DNA of 25,062 bases from an uncultured Rubrobacteraceae bacterium. Lineage in GTDB: Bacteria > Actinomycetota > Rubrobacteria > Rubrobacterales > Rubrobacteraceae. The DNA lies in assembly GCA_902806105.1 (NCBI GenBank), contig CADCVI010000183.1:1-25062 (forward strand), given 5' to 3'. Every line of letters starts with the position of its first letter. Positions within the stretch are counted from its first letter, which is position 1. The notes below the pieces were generated by a model. That model was not told where the DNA came from. It saw only the letters and a list, made by a program, of their open reading frames with translations, and did not search any database. Made by a program: the position numbers and the translations under genes. Below, piece by piece: positions 1-7,526 of the stretch.

Positions 1-2341
1 CGCATCCCGGGGTCATCCTGCGGCTCTCCTCCACCAGTGAGCCGAGACGCTCGGGCAACGGCCGGTCCTCGACCCCCGTCTGGAGCAGGCCGTAGACGGC
101 CTCGCGCAGCCCCCGGGCGGAGCGCTTCAGGGCCTCGATTTGCCCTTCGAGCCGATCCCTGAGGTTCGGGGACTCGGAGAGTATCTTCAAGATCTGGGCC
201 TCAGCAAGGGCGTAGGTGAGATCCTGAAGAGCCCCGTCGTGCAGGTCGCGGGCCATCCGGTTTCGCTCGGCCTCGCGCACCTTCTGTAGGGCCTCTTCCG
301 CTCGCTTGCGCTCGGAGACGTCCTCGTGCATCAGGACCACCTCGCGCACGCTTCCGGCCTCGTCCTTGACCGGGTAGATGAAGCCCTGCGTCCACAGTGT
401 TAGCTCTCCGTGGTCGGAGGCGCCGGAGATGGTCTCGTCGGGGACGTAAGCGATCGGCGGGATGGCGGTAGGCTCCCCGGCGAAGCCCCTGAGGATAAAG
501 GGCATCACGCCCTTCGCCACGAGCTGCTGGTCTTCCAGAACGTTGTAGCCCTCGATCTCGTCCAGGGTGGTGCCGAACAGCTCCTCCCAGGCGCGGTTGA
601 CCCGAAGCGTGCGGCCGTCGGGCGAGAAGATCTGGATGCTGAAGGGAGACTGCTCGACCAGCGTCCGGAAGCGGGCCTCCGACGCCCGCAGCGCCTCCTC
701 GGCACGCTTGCGCTCCGTGGCGTCGCGGACGACCGAGCAGATCACCTCCTCGCCCCCGTAGGAGAGCACGTTCCCCGACACCTCGACATCGATCCTGGAG
801 CCGTCCTTGCGGCTGTACTCCCTCTCGCCGACCAACAGGTGCCCCTGCTCCATCGCACGCTCGACGTTGCGGTCCACCCCCTCCGGGTCTTGCGGGACGA
901 GGTCGTACAAGCTCAGCCCCACAACCTCCTCGTCGTAGCCGAACATCTCCCTGAACGCGGGGTTGGCTTCGAGGACGCGCTTGGTGCGGGGGTCGAACAG
1001 GAAGATCCCCTCCCCGGCCTGCTCCACCACCGCCTGGTAGCGCTCCTTGCTCTCCCTGAGACCCCTCTCCCTCTCCCGAAGCTCAGCGAGGGCGGCTTCG
1101 AGCCGGGCGGTGCGCTCGGCCACGCGGTCCTCCAGCTCCTCGTTGAGCTTGCGGATCTCGTCCTCCGCCCGCTTGCGCTCGGTGACGTCGGTGATCTTGC
1201 TGACGTACAGTTCCTCGCCCCCGCGAGTGATCCTGTCGGCGTCCGCCGTGATCGTGACCACCTCCCCCCCCTTCTTGCGGTGCCTCAGCTCCGGGGTGAT
1301 CACCTCGCCACGCCGGAGCATCTTCGCCGCGTTCTCCAGCTGCTTGGCCCTGTCCTCGGGCACGGAGAGGTCCGTCAGCTTCATACCCCTGAACTCCTCG
1401 CGCGAGTAGCCGTAGAACTCGCAGGCGTAGGGGTTCACGTCGACGAAGTCGAGCTGCGCGTCGAGAAGGAAGATGGGGTGGTGCACGTCCTCGTAGAGGG
1501 CCCGGAAGAACTCCTCCGAGGACTTCAGCGCCTCCTCGGCCCGCTTGCGTTCGGTGATGTCGATCATGAAGCCCTGCCAGTAGCGGGTTCCCCCCGCCTC
1601 CTCTACCACGACGGCCTCGTTTCGCACCCACACCGTCTGTCCGTCGCGGCGGACCACGCGGTACTCCGTCGCTACAACCTCGCCCGGCTCGACCTCCTGC
1701 TCCTCCCCGGACTGGAGGCGCTCGCGGTCGTCGGGATGGACCATGCGCCATCTCAGGTCCGGGGCCCTGCACTCCTCGGGGGAGTAACCGGTAAGGGTCT
1801 CGATCTGCGGGCTCATGTACATCGCGGACTCGGGGCCGCCGATCTCCTGAAGGTAAGAGACCGCCGGCATCCGCTCGACGAGCGTGCGGTACCTGGCCTC
1901 GGTCTGGCGCAGCCGCTCCTCGGCCCTCTTGCGCTCCGTCACGTCCCTGACGACGGCGAGCACGTATCGCCCCTCCGCCCTCCCCCCGGCCAGCGGGTCT
2001 ATGGGGCTCAGGGTCAGCTCCACCCTTATCTCCTCGCCCCCCTTGCGGACCGCTGGCAGATCCAGCATCGCGCAGGAGTCGATGTAGGGGCCGTGGCCCG
2101 TCTCGTTGTAACGCGCCAGCCCCGCCCGGTGCCCCCCCTTGAGGCGCTCCGGGACGATCTCCTCCACGCTGAGCCCGAGCGCTTCCTCGCGCGAGTAGCC
2201 GAAGACCCCGCTCGCCGCAGGATTCCACAGGACGATGCGCCCGGTGGAGGCGTCCGCCACGATCACGGCGTCGCGGACGGTCTCGAAGAGCGCACCGATA
2301 CCGAGGTCCTGCGGCCGCACCACGCTTCGGGGACATGCCAT
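1..2341 (-). CDS. Multi-PAS sensor histidine kinase, NarL-type (C-terminus beyond window)
   Basis: Sensor kinase of a two-component system, probably cytoplasmic because no membrane segment is visible. It shows five successive PAS units, each ending in the typical D-[VIA]-[TS]-E-R-K-R linker at about residues 133, 260, 384, 539 and 673. A coiled coil (LEDRVAERTARLEAAL) lies between the third and fourth. A HisKA_3 H-box follows at about residue 701 (ARDLHDGALQDL, His phosphoacceptor). The ATPase domain lies past coordinate 1, so 780 residues are visible. The ATG at 2341 is chosen because it follows an in-frame TAG at 2345-2347 and has a GGAGGA ribosome site about 10 nt upstream. In this family the partner is usually a LuxR-type response regulator, which is not in the window. 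The signals sensed are unknown; several PAS units could bind cofactors such as flavin or heme. Family assignment is firm. Confidence 0.9.
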   Translation of the reverse strand, partial: MACPRSVVRPQDLGIGALFETVRDAVIVADASTGRIVLWNPAASGVFGYSREEALGLSVEEIVPERLKGGHRAGLARYNETGHGPYIDSCAMLDLPAVRKGGEEIRVELTLSPIDPLAGGRAEGRYVLAVVRDVTERKRAEERLRQTEARYRTLVERMPAVSYLQEIGGPESAMYMSPQIETLTGYSPEECRAPDLRWRMVHPDDRERLQSGEEQEVEPGEVVATEYRVVRRDGQTVWVRNEAVVVEEAGGTRYWQGFMIDITERKRAEEALKSSEEFFRALYEDVHHPIFLLDAQLDFVDVNPYACEFYGYSREEFRGMKLTDLSVPEDRAKQLENAAKMLRRGEVITPELRHRKKGGEVVTITADADRITRGGEELYVSKITDVTERKRAEDEIRKLNEELEDRVAERTARLEAALAELRERERGLRESKERYQAVVEQAGEGIFLFDPRTKRVLEANPAFREMFGYDEEVVGLSLYDLVPQDPEGVDRNVERAMEQGHLLVGEREYSRKDGSRIDVEVSGNVLSYGGEEVICSVVRDATERKRAEEALRASEARFRTLVEQSPFSIQIFSPDGRTLRVNRAWEELFGTTLDEIEGYNVLEDQQLVAKGVMPFILRGFAGEPTAIPPIAYVPDETISGASDHGELTLWTQGFIYPVKDEAGSVREVVLMHEDVSERKRAEEALQKVREAERNRMARDLHDGALQDLTYALAEAQILKILSESPNLRDRLEGQIEALKRSARGLREAVYGLLQTGVEDRPLPERLGSLVEESRRMTPGC

Positions 2342-2995
2342 ATGCTAGGCGATCCTCCTCCCGCTCCCGTTCCTGTGGGGTCCCCGGTCTTCGAGGAAAC
2401 GACGGGACCCCCTACCCGAGGACAGTGTAGGTTCCATCGTCGCGCTATTCTACTCCTCCGACAGCCCATCCATCGCCGAGGGATCTCCCCCCCAAGGGCG
2501 CGGCTCGCCGCACCTCAAGCCTCGCAGTAACCTCCTCACCTCCCCGGGGTCCGGGTTTCCGTACCTCCGTTCTCCGGTGCGTCGAGGGCATCGCGCCTCC
2601 GCCGCACCTTTCCGGGCGAGCGGGACCCTACCCCTCGCCAATCGCCCCATCGACGTACCGGGCGACCCGGAACTCCCGCTACCGCTCGTGCGAAACACCC
2701 TACTGCCAAGCCCCTCGACGCCGCTCTTCCCCGCCCGAGCTTCGTGCTAGAAGCGGTCGAAGAAGGGGCCGCAGAACACGCCCGGGAGGACCTTGTGATC
2801 GAGAAAGGAAGACCGCGATGTCTGCGCTAGACTCTGTACGCGTCGTGTCCGTGGCTCGAAGGACGTAGCGACGCTTTTTTGATCGGGTGCCGGGGGCTCG
2901 AACCATCCAGCCCTACCGTCAGGGCCGGCGTCTTGCCGGTGGATCTTCGTTTCCGTCGCCCGCTGCTACGGGGACGGTCGAGAGGAGGAGTTCAT
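2342..2995. other. Intergenic region without a convincing gene
   Basis: About 650 bp separate the start of the kinase gene from the small plus-strand gene. Short open frames exist on both strands, but they are rich in Arg, Gly and Ser, lack family resemblance and lack good ribosome sites. The only clear structure is the terminator-like hairpin at 2840-2880. The kinase promoter should lie in the left half, but no clean -35/-10 pair stands out. Confidence 0.6.
2840..2880 (+). terminator. Intrinsic-terminator-like hairpin with T6 tract
   Basis: GCGTCG (2840-2845) pairs with CGACGC (2869-2874). GTCC (2847-2850) pairs with GGAC (2861-2864) inside it. Six T residues follow at 2875-2880. The orientation means it would end a plus-strand transcript. 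No recognised plus-strand gene lies to its left, so it could end a small RNA or act as an attenuator ahead of the gene at 2996. Confidence 0.55.
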
Positions 2996-3208
2996 TTGAA
3001 CCTCGTGCGGCGCGAAAACCCCAGGGGGGGCTATCAGCTTTTGAACCTGGATCAGGTAGTGAGGGTAGAGGTCAGGAAGGAGGACGGGCCGGACGTCACG
3101 GTGACGGCGACGTTCACGGGGGACGTCAGCGCCACGTTCACCGGCGAGTCGGCGCGCAACCTGCTCGCGCGCATGGACGAGCTCTCCGGCAGGCCCTTCA
3201 GCTTGTAG
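2996..3208 (+). CDS. Small hypothetical protein, 70 aa
   Basis: Unrecognised small soluble protein. The TTG start at 2996 is chosen because a strong GGAGG (2984-2988) sits 7 nt upstream; longer readings of the frame would place that site inside the coding region. The sequence alternates hydrophobic and polar residues (VVRVEVRK, VTVTATFTG), which suggests several beta strands, and ends in a helix-like stretch (ESARNLLARMDEL). There are no cysteines, signal peptide or membrane segment. Its stop overlaps the end of the opposing nitrilase-family gene by 11 bp. The frame and ribosome site make a real gene likely; function is unknown. Confidence 0.6.
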   Translation: MNLVRRENPRGGYQLLNLDQVVRVEVRKEDGPDVTVTATFTGDVSATFTGESARNLLARMDELSGRPFSL

Positions 3209-4049
3209 GGCCGCTCCCCTCGCCGGGACCCGGCGAGGGGAGGAACTTGTAGACCTCCTCGTTGCGGTCCCCGAAGGCGTGCGAGTGATCGGTCAGGCGT
3301 TTCTCGCGGCGCGCGCGAACCGGGTCTACCTCGGCGAGTACGAGCCCCTCGGCGTCGGCCTCCCCGAAGGCGAGCACGCCGCCCGACGGGGCCACGATGC
3401 AGCTTCTCCCCTGGTACCCGTCCCCGACGCGGTTGGCGCAGGCAACGTAGATACGGTTCGCGTTCGCACCCGCGATCGCGTGCGCACCGAGCATGGTGAG
3501 CCCGCCCCGACGCTGCCCTTCCGGCACCCAGTCGTCCGGGGCGTTTGCGGGGATGCAGAGGATCTCGGCGCCGCGCATCGCGAGCGTGCGGATCGCCTCC
3601 GGAAACCACGCGTCGTAGCAGACGAGCAGCCCGATGGTCCCGAGCGGCGTCTCGAAGACGGGCAGCTCGCGGCCCGGCTCGTAGACGAGCTTCTCGCGGT
3701 CCCAGAAGTGCGTCTTGCGGTAGCGCCCGAGGAGGCCGTCCGGCCCCACGACGACCGCGGAGTTGTACACGTCGTCCCCTTCCGCCTCCAGCACCCCGCC
3801 CACGACCAGCAGGCCGAGCTCGCGGGCGGCCTCGGCCCAGGCGCAGACGGTCCGCCCCTTGGGTACTTCTTCGGCGAGCGGGAGGGCCCTCTCGCGGGAG
3901 GGAAGGTCGCAGCCGGAGTTAGAGAGCTCGGGGAGGACGACGAGGTCGGCGCCGGCGCGGGCGGCGGCGGAGATCCAGTCAAGGGACCGCCGGAGGTTCG
4001 TCTCCGGCTCGCCGTCGCGGATGGGGTACTGCGCGCAGGCCAGGAGCAC
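3198..4049 (-). CDS. Carbon-nitrogen hydrolase (nitrilase superfamily)
   Basis: A cytosolic amidohydrolase of 283 residues, a normal length for the family, that would hydrolyse a C-N bond in a small amide or nitrile. The Glu-Lys-Cys catalytic triad is visible: Glu41 in LPELSNSG, Lys112 in RYRKTHFWD and Cys144 in VCYDAWFPE. The GTG start at 4049 lies 3 nt after the stop of birA, so this is the last gene of the cobalamin operon. The substrate cannot be told from sequence; relatives include N-carbamoyl-amino-acid, carbamoylputrescine and omega-amide hydrolases. The last residues (about SPGPGEGSG) are encoded by a perfect inverted repeat and look like an added tail rather than part of the fold. 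The family call is secure, and a role in B12 metabolism is not shown. Confidence 0.9.
   Translation of the reverse strand: MLLACAQYPIRDGEPETNLRRSLDWISAAARAGADLVVLPELSNSGCDLPSRERALPLAEEVPKGRTVCAWAEAARELGLLVVGGVLEAEGDDVYNSAVVVGPDGLLGRYRKTHFWDREKLVYEPGRELPVFETPLGTIGLLVCYDAWFPEAIRTLAMRGAEILCIPANAPDDWVPEGQRRGGLTMLGAHAIAGANANRIYVACANRVGDGYQGRSCIVAPSGGVLAFGEADAEGLVLAEVDPVRARREKRLTDHSHAFGDRNEEVYKFLPSPGPGEGSGPTS
3214..3242. terminator. 14-bp perfect inverted repeat at convergent gene ends
   Basis: CTCCCCTCGCCGGG (3214-3227) and its exact reverse complement (3229-3242) flank a single base. The hairpin sits where the small plus-strand gene and the 19-gene minus-strand operon meet. It lacks a T tract on either side, so it is a terminator-like or RNA-stabilising hairpin shared by both transcripts. 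It also encodes the C-terminal tail of the nitrilase-family protein. Confidence 0.55.
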
Positions 4050-4052
4050 CCC

Positions 4053-4907
4053 CTACCCCGTCCCCTCGTCGTGCCTGAGGTGCTCGACCTCTCCCTCGAA
4101 GACCTCGACGAGGCCGCTCCCGGGCGACCTCTCGATGAGCAGCCCCCCCTCTTCCGTAAGGTCCACCGCCCGGCCCTGGATGACCTCCCCGAAGCGCGTC
4201 ACCCGCACGCTCCGGCCCAGGGTGCAGTTCAGGGCGCGCCAGTCGTCGAGGACGGCGCCGAAGTCCCGTATGCGGCCGAGCTCGGCGTCGAGGCTCCGGA
4301 GGATGTTTCCGAGAAGCGCTGTAAGGTCCACGTCGCGGCCGAGCTCGGAGCGCAGCGTCGCGACCTCGCGGTCGGGGACGTCGAGGTCCCCGGGGTCGAG
4401 GTTGGCGTTCAATCCGACGCCGAGGACGACGAAGTCTATGGCGCGCTCGCCGGCCCCGCCGGGTCCTACGCTCTTGGCGGCGACGGGCGCGTTGTCGGCG
4501 CTCGACTCGGCGAGGATGCCGCAGACCTTGCGCCCCGCCCCGTCGTCAGGGCCCGTGACGAGCAGGTCGTTCGGCCACTTGATGCGGGCCTCGACCCCGA
4601 GGCCCCACAGGGCCTTCGCGACCCCGACGGCGGCGGTCTGGGTGATGCGGGGGGCGAAGCGGGCGGGCAGCGAGGGGCGGAGGACGAGGGACATCCAGAG
4701 CCCGCCCCGCGGAGAGCCCCAGCGGCGGCCGAGGCGGCCGCGCCCGCCCTTCTGTATCTCCGACAGAACTAGCGTCCCGTGCTGCGCCCCTGCGTGCGCC
4801 AGCTCACGGCCGCGCTCCTGGGTGGAGACGATCTCTTCGTGGAAGTCCACGCGAACGGCCAGCGGGCTCCCGAGGTTCTCTATAGCTTCCCTGCTCAAGC
4901 CGCTCAT
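4053..4907 (-). CDS. birA: Biotin--[acetyl-CoA-carboxylase] ligase (no DNA-binding domain)
   Basis: Activates biotin with ATP and attaches it to a lysine of biotin carboxyl carrier proteins. The 284-residue protein shows the biotinoyl-AMP loop GGRGRLGRRW (residues 54-63), the active-site KWPND (110-114) and the following CGILAES. A C-terminal BirA-type domain covers roughly the last 50 residues. There is no N-terminal helix-turn-helix, so this is a group I ligase and not a repressor. The ATG at 4907 overlaps the cobT stop (ATGA), so the two are translationally coupled; a longer upstream reading would run through cobT in another frame and is rejected. Biotinylation is not part of cobalamin synthesis, so its place at the operon tail is probably convenience or coupling to propionyl/methylmalonyl-CoA metabolism (inference). 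Confidence 0.93.
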   Translation of the reverse strand: MSGLSREAIENLGSPLAVRVDFHEEIVSTQERGRELAHAGAQHGTLVLSEIQKGGRGRLGRRWGSPRGGLWMSLVLRPSLPARFAPRITQTAAVGVAKALWGLGVEARIKWPNDLLVTGPDDGAGRKVCGILAESSADNAPVAAKSVGPGGAGERAIDFVVLGVGLNANLDPGDLDVPDREVATLRSELGRDVDLTALLGNILRSLDAELGRIRDFGAVLDDWRALNCTLGRSVRVTRFGEVIQGRAVDLTEEGGLLIERSPGSGLVEVFEGEVEHLRHDEGTG

Positions 4908-5962
4908 CCCAGGTCCAGATCCTCCAGGAGCGCCATCTCGCCGAGCACGCGGGCGGCGGCCTGGATCAGGGGGACCGCGAGCAGGCCGCCGGTCCCTTCC
5001 CCGAGGCGCAGGTCGAGGTCGAGGAGCGGGCGCAGGCCGAGGTGCTCCAAAGCCACCGTCGCCCCCGGCTCGGCGGAGAGGTGACCGGCGAAGAGGTAGC
5101 CCGTGGAGCGGGGGGCGAGGGCGTGGGCGACGAGGGCCGCCGAGTTCGAGATGACGCCGTCGAGGATGACCGGAACCCCGTTGGCGGCACCGGCCAGGAT
5201 CACACCGGCGATCGCCGCGTGCTCCAGCCCCCCGAGCGCCGCGAGGACGCCCACAGGGTCCCCGGGGTCCGGCTCGTGCAGCGCGAGCGCCTCCTCGATG
5301 ACGCTGGTTTTGAGGCTCAGAGTCTCGTCGTCTATGCCGGTGCCCCGGCCGGTCGTCTCCGCCGGGGGACGGCCGGTGAACGCGGAGACGAGGGCCGCCG
5401 CGGGAGTCGTGTTCCCGATGCCCATGTCGCCCGTAACGAGGAGGTCTACCCCGCTCCCGATCAGCTCCTCCGCAACACCCGCCCCGCTCATCAGGGCGCG
5501 CGCGGCCTCCTCCCGCGTCATCGCGGGCCCCCGGCTCAGGTCGTCCGTGCCGGGCCGGACCCTCGCCGTCCTGAGCCGGGGGTGACGCACGAGGTCCGTG
5601 GCCACCCCCACGTCTAGGACGCTCACGCGGGCGCCGACGCTCTTCGCTATCGCGTTGACGGCCGCCCCGTCCCCGCAGAAATTCGCGACCATCGCCGCCG
5701 TGACCTCCTTCGGCCACGGCGAGACGCCGCGCTCCAGGACGCCGTGGTCCCCGGCGCACACTATGACGGCGGCGTTCTCCGGAACGGGCGGCGGGACCGC
5801 GCCCGAGATCGCGGCGAGGCGCGCGCCTATGTCCTCGATCCGGCCGAGGCTGCCGGGCGGCTTGGCGAGCGCGAGGTGCCGCTCCCTCGCGCGCTCCGCC
5901 GCCCCCTCGTCCGGGGCGAAGACGTCCCCGGCAAGCTCCTTCACCCTGTCTTCGAGCGCCAA
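4904..5962 (-). CDS. cobT: Nicotinate-nucleotide--dimethylbenzimidazole phosphoribosyltransferase
   Basis: Transfers phosphoribose from nicotinate mononucleotide to a lower-ligand base such as 5,6-dimethylbenzimidazole, giving the alpha-riboside phosphate used for the nucleotide loop of cobalamin. The 352-residue protein has family landmarks in order: KPPGSLGRIE near residue 34, CAGDHGV near 70, GDMGIGNTT near 177 and GEGTGG with the catalytic Glu at residue 322. The TTG start at 5962 follows a GGGGGAAGGG stretch and lies 9 nt after the cbiX stop. The stop overlaps birA by 4 nt. CobU/CobP and CobS/CobV, which act with it, are not in this window. The assignment is secure; the base actually used cannot be read from sequence. 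Confidence 0.95.
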   Translation of the reverse strand: MALEDRVKELAGDVFAPDEGAAERARERHLALAKPPGSLGRIEDIGARLAAISGAVPPPVPENAAVIVCAGDHGVLERGVSPWPKEVTAAMVANFCGDGAAVNAIAKSVGARVSVLDVGVATDLVRHPRLRTARVRPGTDDLSRGPAMTREEAARALMSGAGVAEELIGSGVDLLVTGDMGIGNTTPAAALVSAFTGRPPAETTGRGTGIDDETLSLKTSVIEEALALHEPDPGDPVGVLAALGGLEHAAIAGVILAGAANGVPVILDGVISNSAALVAHALAPRSTGYLFAGHLSAEPGATVALEHLGLRPLLDLDLRLGEGTGGLLAVPLIQAAARVLGEMALLEDLDLG

Positions 5963-5971
5963 CCCTTCCCC

Positions 5972-6937
5972 CTAGTGGCCGTGGCCGTGGTCGTGACCGT
6001 GGCTATGCCCGTGGCCGTGGCCGTGGCCGTGGCCGTGGTCGTGGCCGGGCTCGTCGGGGTGGAAGTGGGGCGTGGCTGGGGCGCCGACCTTCTCCTCGAA
6101 GCCGGGGAGGGCGACCCGGTGGACGCAGACGTCGCAGTTCATCCGGATGTCGCCGCGGACGGCCTCGCGGTAGCGCTCCAGGACGAGATCCGCGACGCGG
6201 GGGTCCGGCCCGAAGTAGCCCGCGTAGCGGACGTCGAGGCCGGGATTATCGGCCGTGAACTCCTCGCTCTGCTCCCTGATGCGCTCCTCCAGGACGCCGG
6301 TGAAGAGAAAGTAGGAGAAGACGGCGATCTTCGTCGCCCCGAGCTTCTTCAGGCGCTCCAGGCCCTCGCGGACCTTCGGGGGCGTCATGCTTATAAACGC
6401 GGTCTCGACCATCTCGTAGGGGCGCCCCTCGTGGAAGAGGCGCGCGGCCTTGAAGAGATCCGAGTTCGCGTCCGGGTCGGAGGAGCCGCGCCCAACGACG
6501 AGGACCGCCCACTCCTCCTTCTCACCCTCCGGGATCACGGCGGAGACCCGCTCGTCGATAAGCTCCAGGAGCTCGGGGCGGATGCCCAGGGCCCGGCCGT
6601 AGCCGAAGTTCACGCCGGGGTGGCTGAGGCCCTCGCGTACGAGGGTCGCCGGGATGTCGTCCTTGGAGTGTCCGGCGGCCAGGAGCATCAGGGGGACTGC
6701 CGAGATCCTCGTCGCCTTCCCCTCCACCAGCTTGTTCACGCACTCGGAGATCGGGGGCCTGGAGAGCTCTATAAAGCCGCCCTCGACGGGGAACCCGGGG
6801 CTCCGGTCGCGCACGAGCCGGACGAGCTCGTGGAACTCCTTCGCCCCGCGCGGGTCGCGGCTCCCGTGCCCGACGATAAGCAGGGCGGGGTCGGACTGCC
6901 GCTGGTCCTTGTTCTGGATCTCGATCAGGTTCTGCAT
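5972..6937 (-). CDS. cbiX: Sirohydrochlorin cobaltochelatase, long form with Fe-S motif and His tail
   Basis: Inserts Co2+ into sirohydrochlorin, the first committed step of the early-cobalt pathway. The 321-residue protein is the two-domain long form, with metal-handling His24 in LIVGHGSR and a second site in LLAAGHSKDD near residue 89. Near the C-terminus is MNCDVC (266-271), an exact match to the MXCXXC motif that holds a [4Fe-4S] cluster in characterised CbiX-long proteins. The tail from residue 291 has 14 His in 31 residues and probably stores or delivers metal. ATG 6937 is chosen because GAGGAGGAG lies 7 nt upstream; a TTG at 6940 directly before it is possible. The gene starts 4 nt after the cbiC stop. 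Confidence 0.93.
   Translation of the reverse strand: MQNLIEIQNKDQRQSDPALLIVGHGSRDPRGAKEFHELVRLVRDRSPGFPVEGGFIELSRPPISECVNKLVEGKATRISAVPLMLLAAGHSKDDIPATLVREGLSHPGVNFGYGRALGIRPELLELIDERVSAVIPEGEKEEWAVLVVGRGSSDPDANSDLFKAARLFHEGRPYEMVETAFISMTPPKVREGLERLKKLGATKIAVFSYFLFTGVLEERIREQSEEFTADNPGLDVRYAGYFGPDPRVADLVLERYREAVRGDIRMNCDVCVHRVALPGFEEKVGAPATPHFHPDEPGHDHGHGHGHGHGHSHGHDHGHGH
5975..6047. repeat. Imperfect hexanucleotide repeat (CCGTGG-type) coding for the CbiX His tail
   Basis: Tandem copies of ccgtgg or close variants (tcgtgg, ccgtga, ctatgc) encode Gly-His, Asp-His and Ser-His pairs at the end of CbiX. The unit is a multiple of three, so copy changes would alter the number of histidines without shifting the frame. 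The longest uninterrupted run is about four copies near 6010-6036. Confidence 0.85.
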
Positions 6938-6941
6938 CAAC

Positions 6942-7526
6942 CTACTCCTCCTCGTGGTATAAGAGCGCGTTCAACGCCGCCGCCGCGACCGCGGATCCCC
7001 CCTTGGGACCGTGGTTCGCAACGGCCGGCAGGCCGCTCTCGATCAGCTTCTCCTTTGACTCCGCCGCCCCGACGAACCCGACCGGGAGCCCGACGACGAG
7101 CGCGGGGTCGACGCCTAGCTCCATGAGCTCGAAGAGCGCCGTCGGCGCGTTCCCGATTACCCAGACCGCCCCCGGCCCCGCCTCCTCCGCCGAGACCCTC
7201 ACCGCCGCCGCCGACCGGGTAATGCCGAGCTCCTTCGACAGGGAGTACGCGCGAGGGTCCGAGACGGAGCACAGCGTCTCCCGCGCCGTGATGCCGGCGG
7301 CCACCATCCCGACGTCGGTGACCACCGGAGCATTCGCGCCGAGGGCCTCGTAGCCGCCCCTCAGCGCCGCCTCGTCGAGGACGAGCGTCTCGGCGTACTC
7401 CAGGTCGGCGGAGGCGTGGATCACGCGCTCCGCCACGGCCCGCCCCAGGGGCCCGAGATGTGAGAGATCCACGAGCCCGCGCATGATGCGGTAGCTTTCT
7501 TCTTCGATGGGATGGACGCGCCTCAA
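6942..7526 (-). CDS. cbiC: Cobalt-precorrin-8 methylmutase (CbiC/CobH)
   Basis: Moves the C-11 methyl group to C-12, converting (cobalt-)precorrin-8 to (cobalt-)hydrogenobyrinate/cobyrinate. Family landmarks are HPIEEESYRIM at the N-terminus, VIHASADLEY with the likely catalytic His37, TDVGMVAAGI and the final ANHGPKGGSAVA. Length is 194 residues, close to the usual 200-210. The TTG at 7526 is chosen because it overlaps the ferredoxin stop (TTGA) and directly precedes the conserved HPIE motif; a GGAGGAGGG lies just upstream with unusually short spacing. Readings from further upstream only translate the ferredoxin gene in a wrong frame. The gene follows the ferredoxin and precedes cbiX. Confidence 0.93.
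   Translation of the reverse strand: MRRVHPIEEESYRIMRGLVDLSHLGPLGRAVAERVIHASADLEYAETLVLDEAALRGGYEALGANAPVVTDVGMVAAGITARETLCSVSDPRAYSLSKELGITRSAAAVRVSAEEAGPGAVWVIGNAPTALFELMELGVDPALVVGLPVGFVGAAESKEKLIESGLPAVANHGPKGGSAVAAAALNALLYHEEE

Noticed and set aside
1083..2336. Alternative minus-strand frame starting at 2336 inside the kinase
   Set aside because: It is shifted relative to the PAS-coding frame and shows only Arg/Gly-rich sequence.
410..2530. Long plus-strand open frame opposite the histidine kinase
   Set aside because: Its translation has no family resemblance, while the minus strand in matching codon register shows five PAS domains and an H-box. It is a by-product of high GC.
2450..2906. 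Two short minus-strand open frames (2450-2698 and 2700-2906)
   Set aside because: Low-complexity basic translations, poor ribosome sites and no recognisable features; the second crosses the terminator-like hairpin.
2885..2915. Sequence resembling a tRNA T-arm on the minus strand (GGTTCGAGCCCCC)
   Set aside because: The flanking bases do not form the five-pair T stem, and no matching acceptor strand is found upstream.
4908..5759. N-terminal extension of the biotin ligase frame
   Set aside because: It would read cobT in a wrong frame and is Arg/Gly-rich. The ATGA overlap gives the start at 4907.
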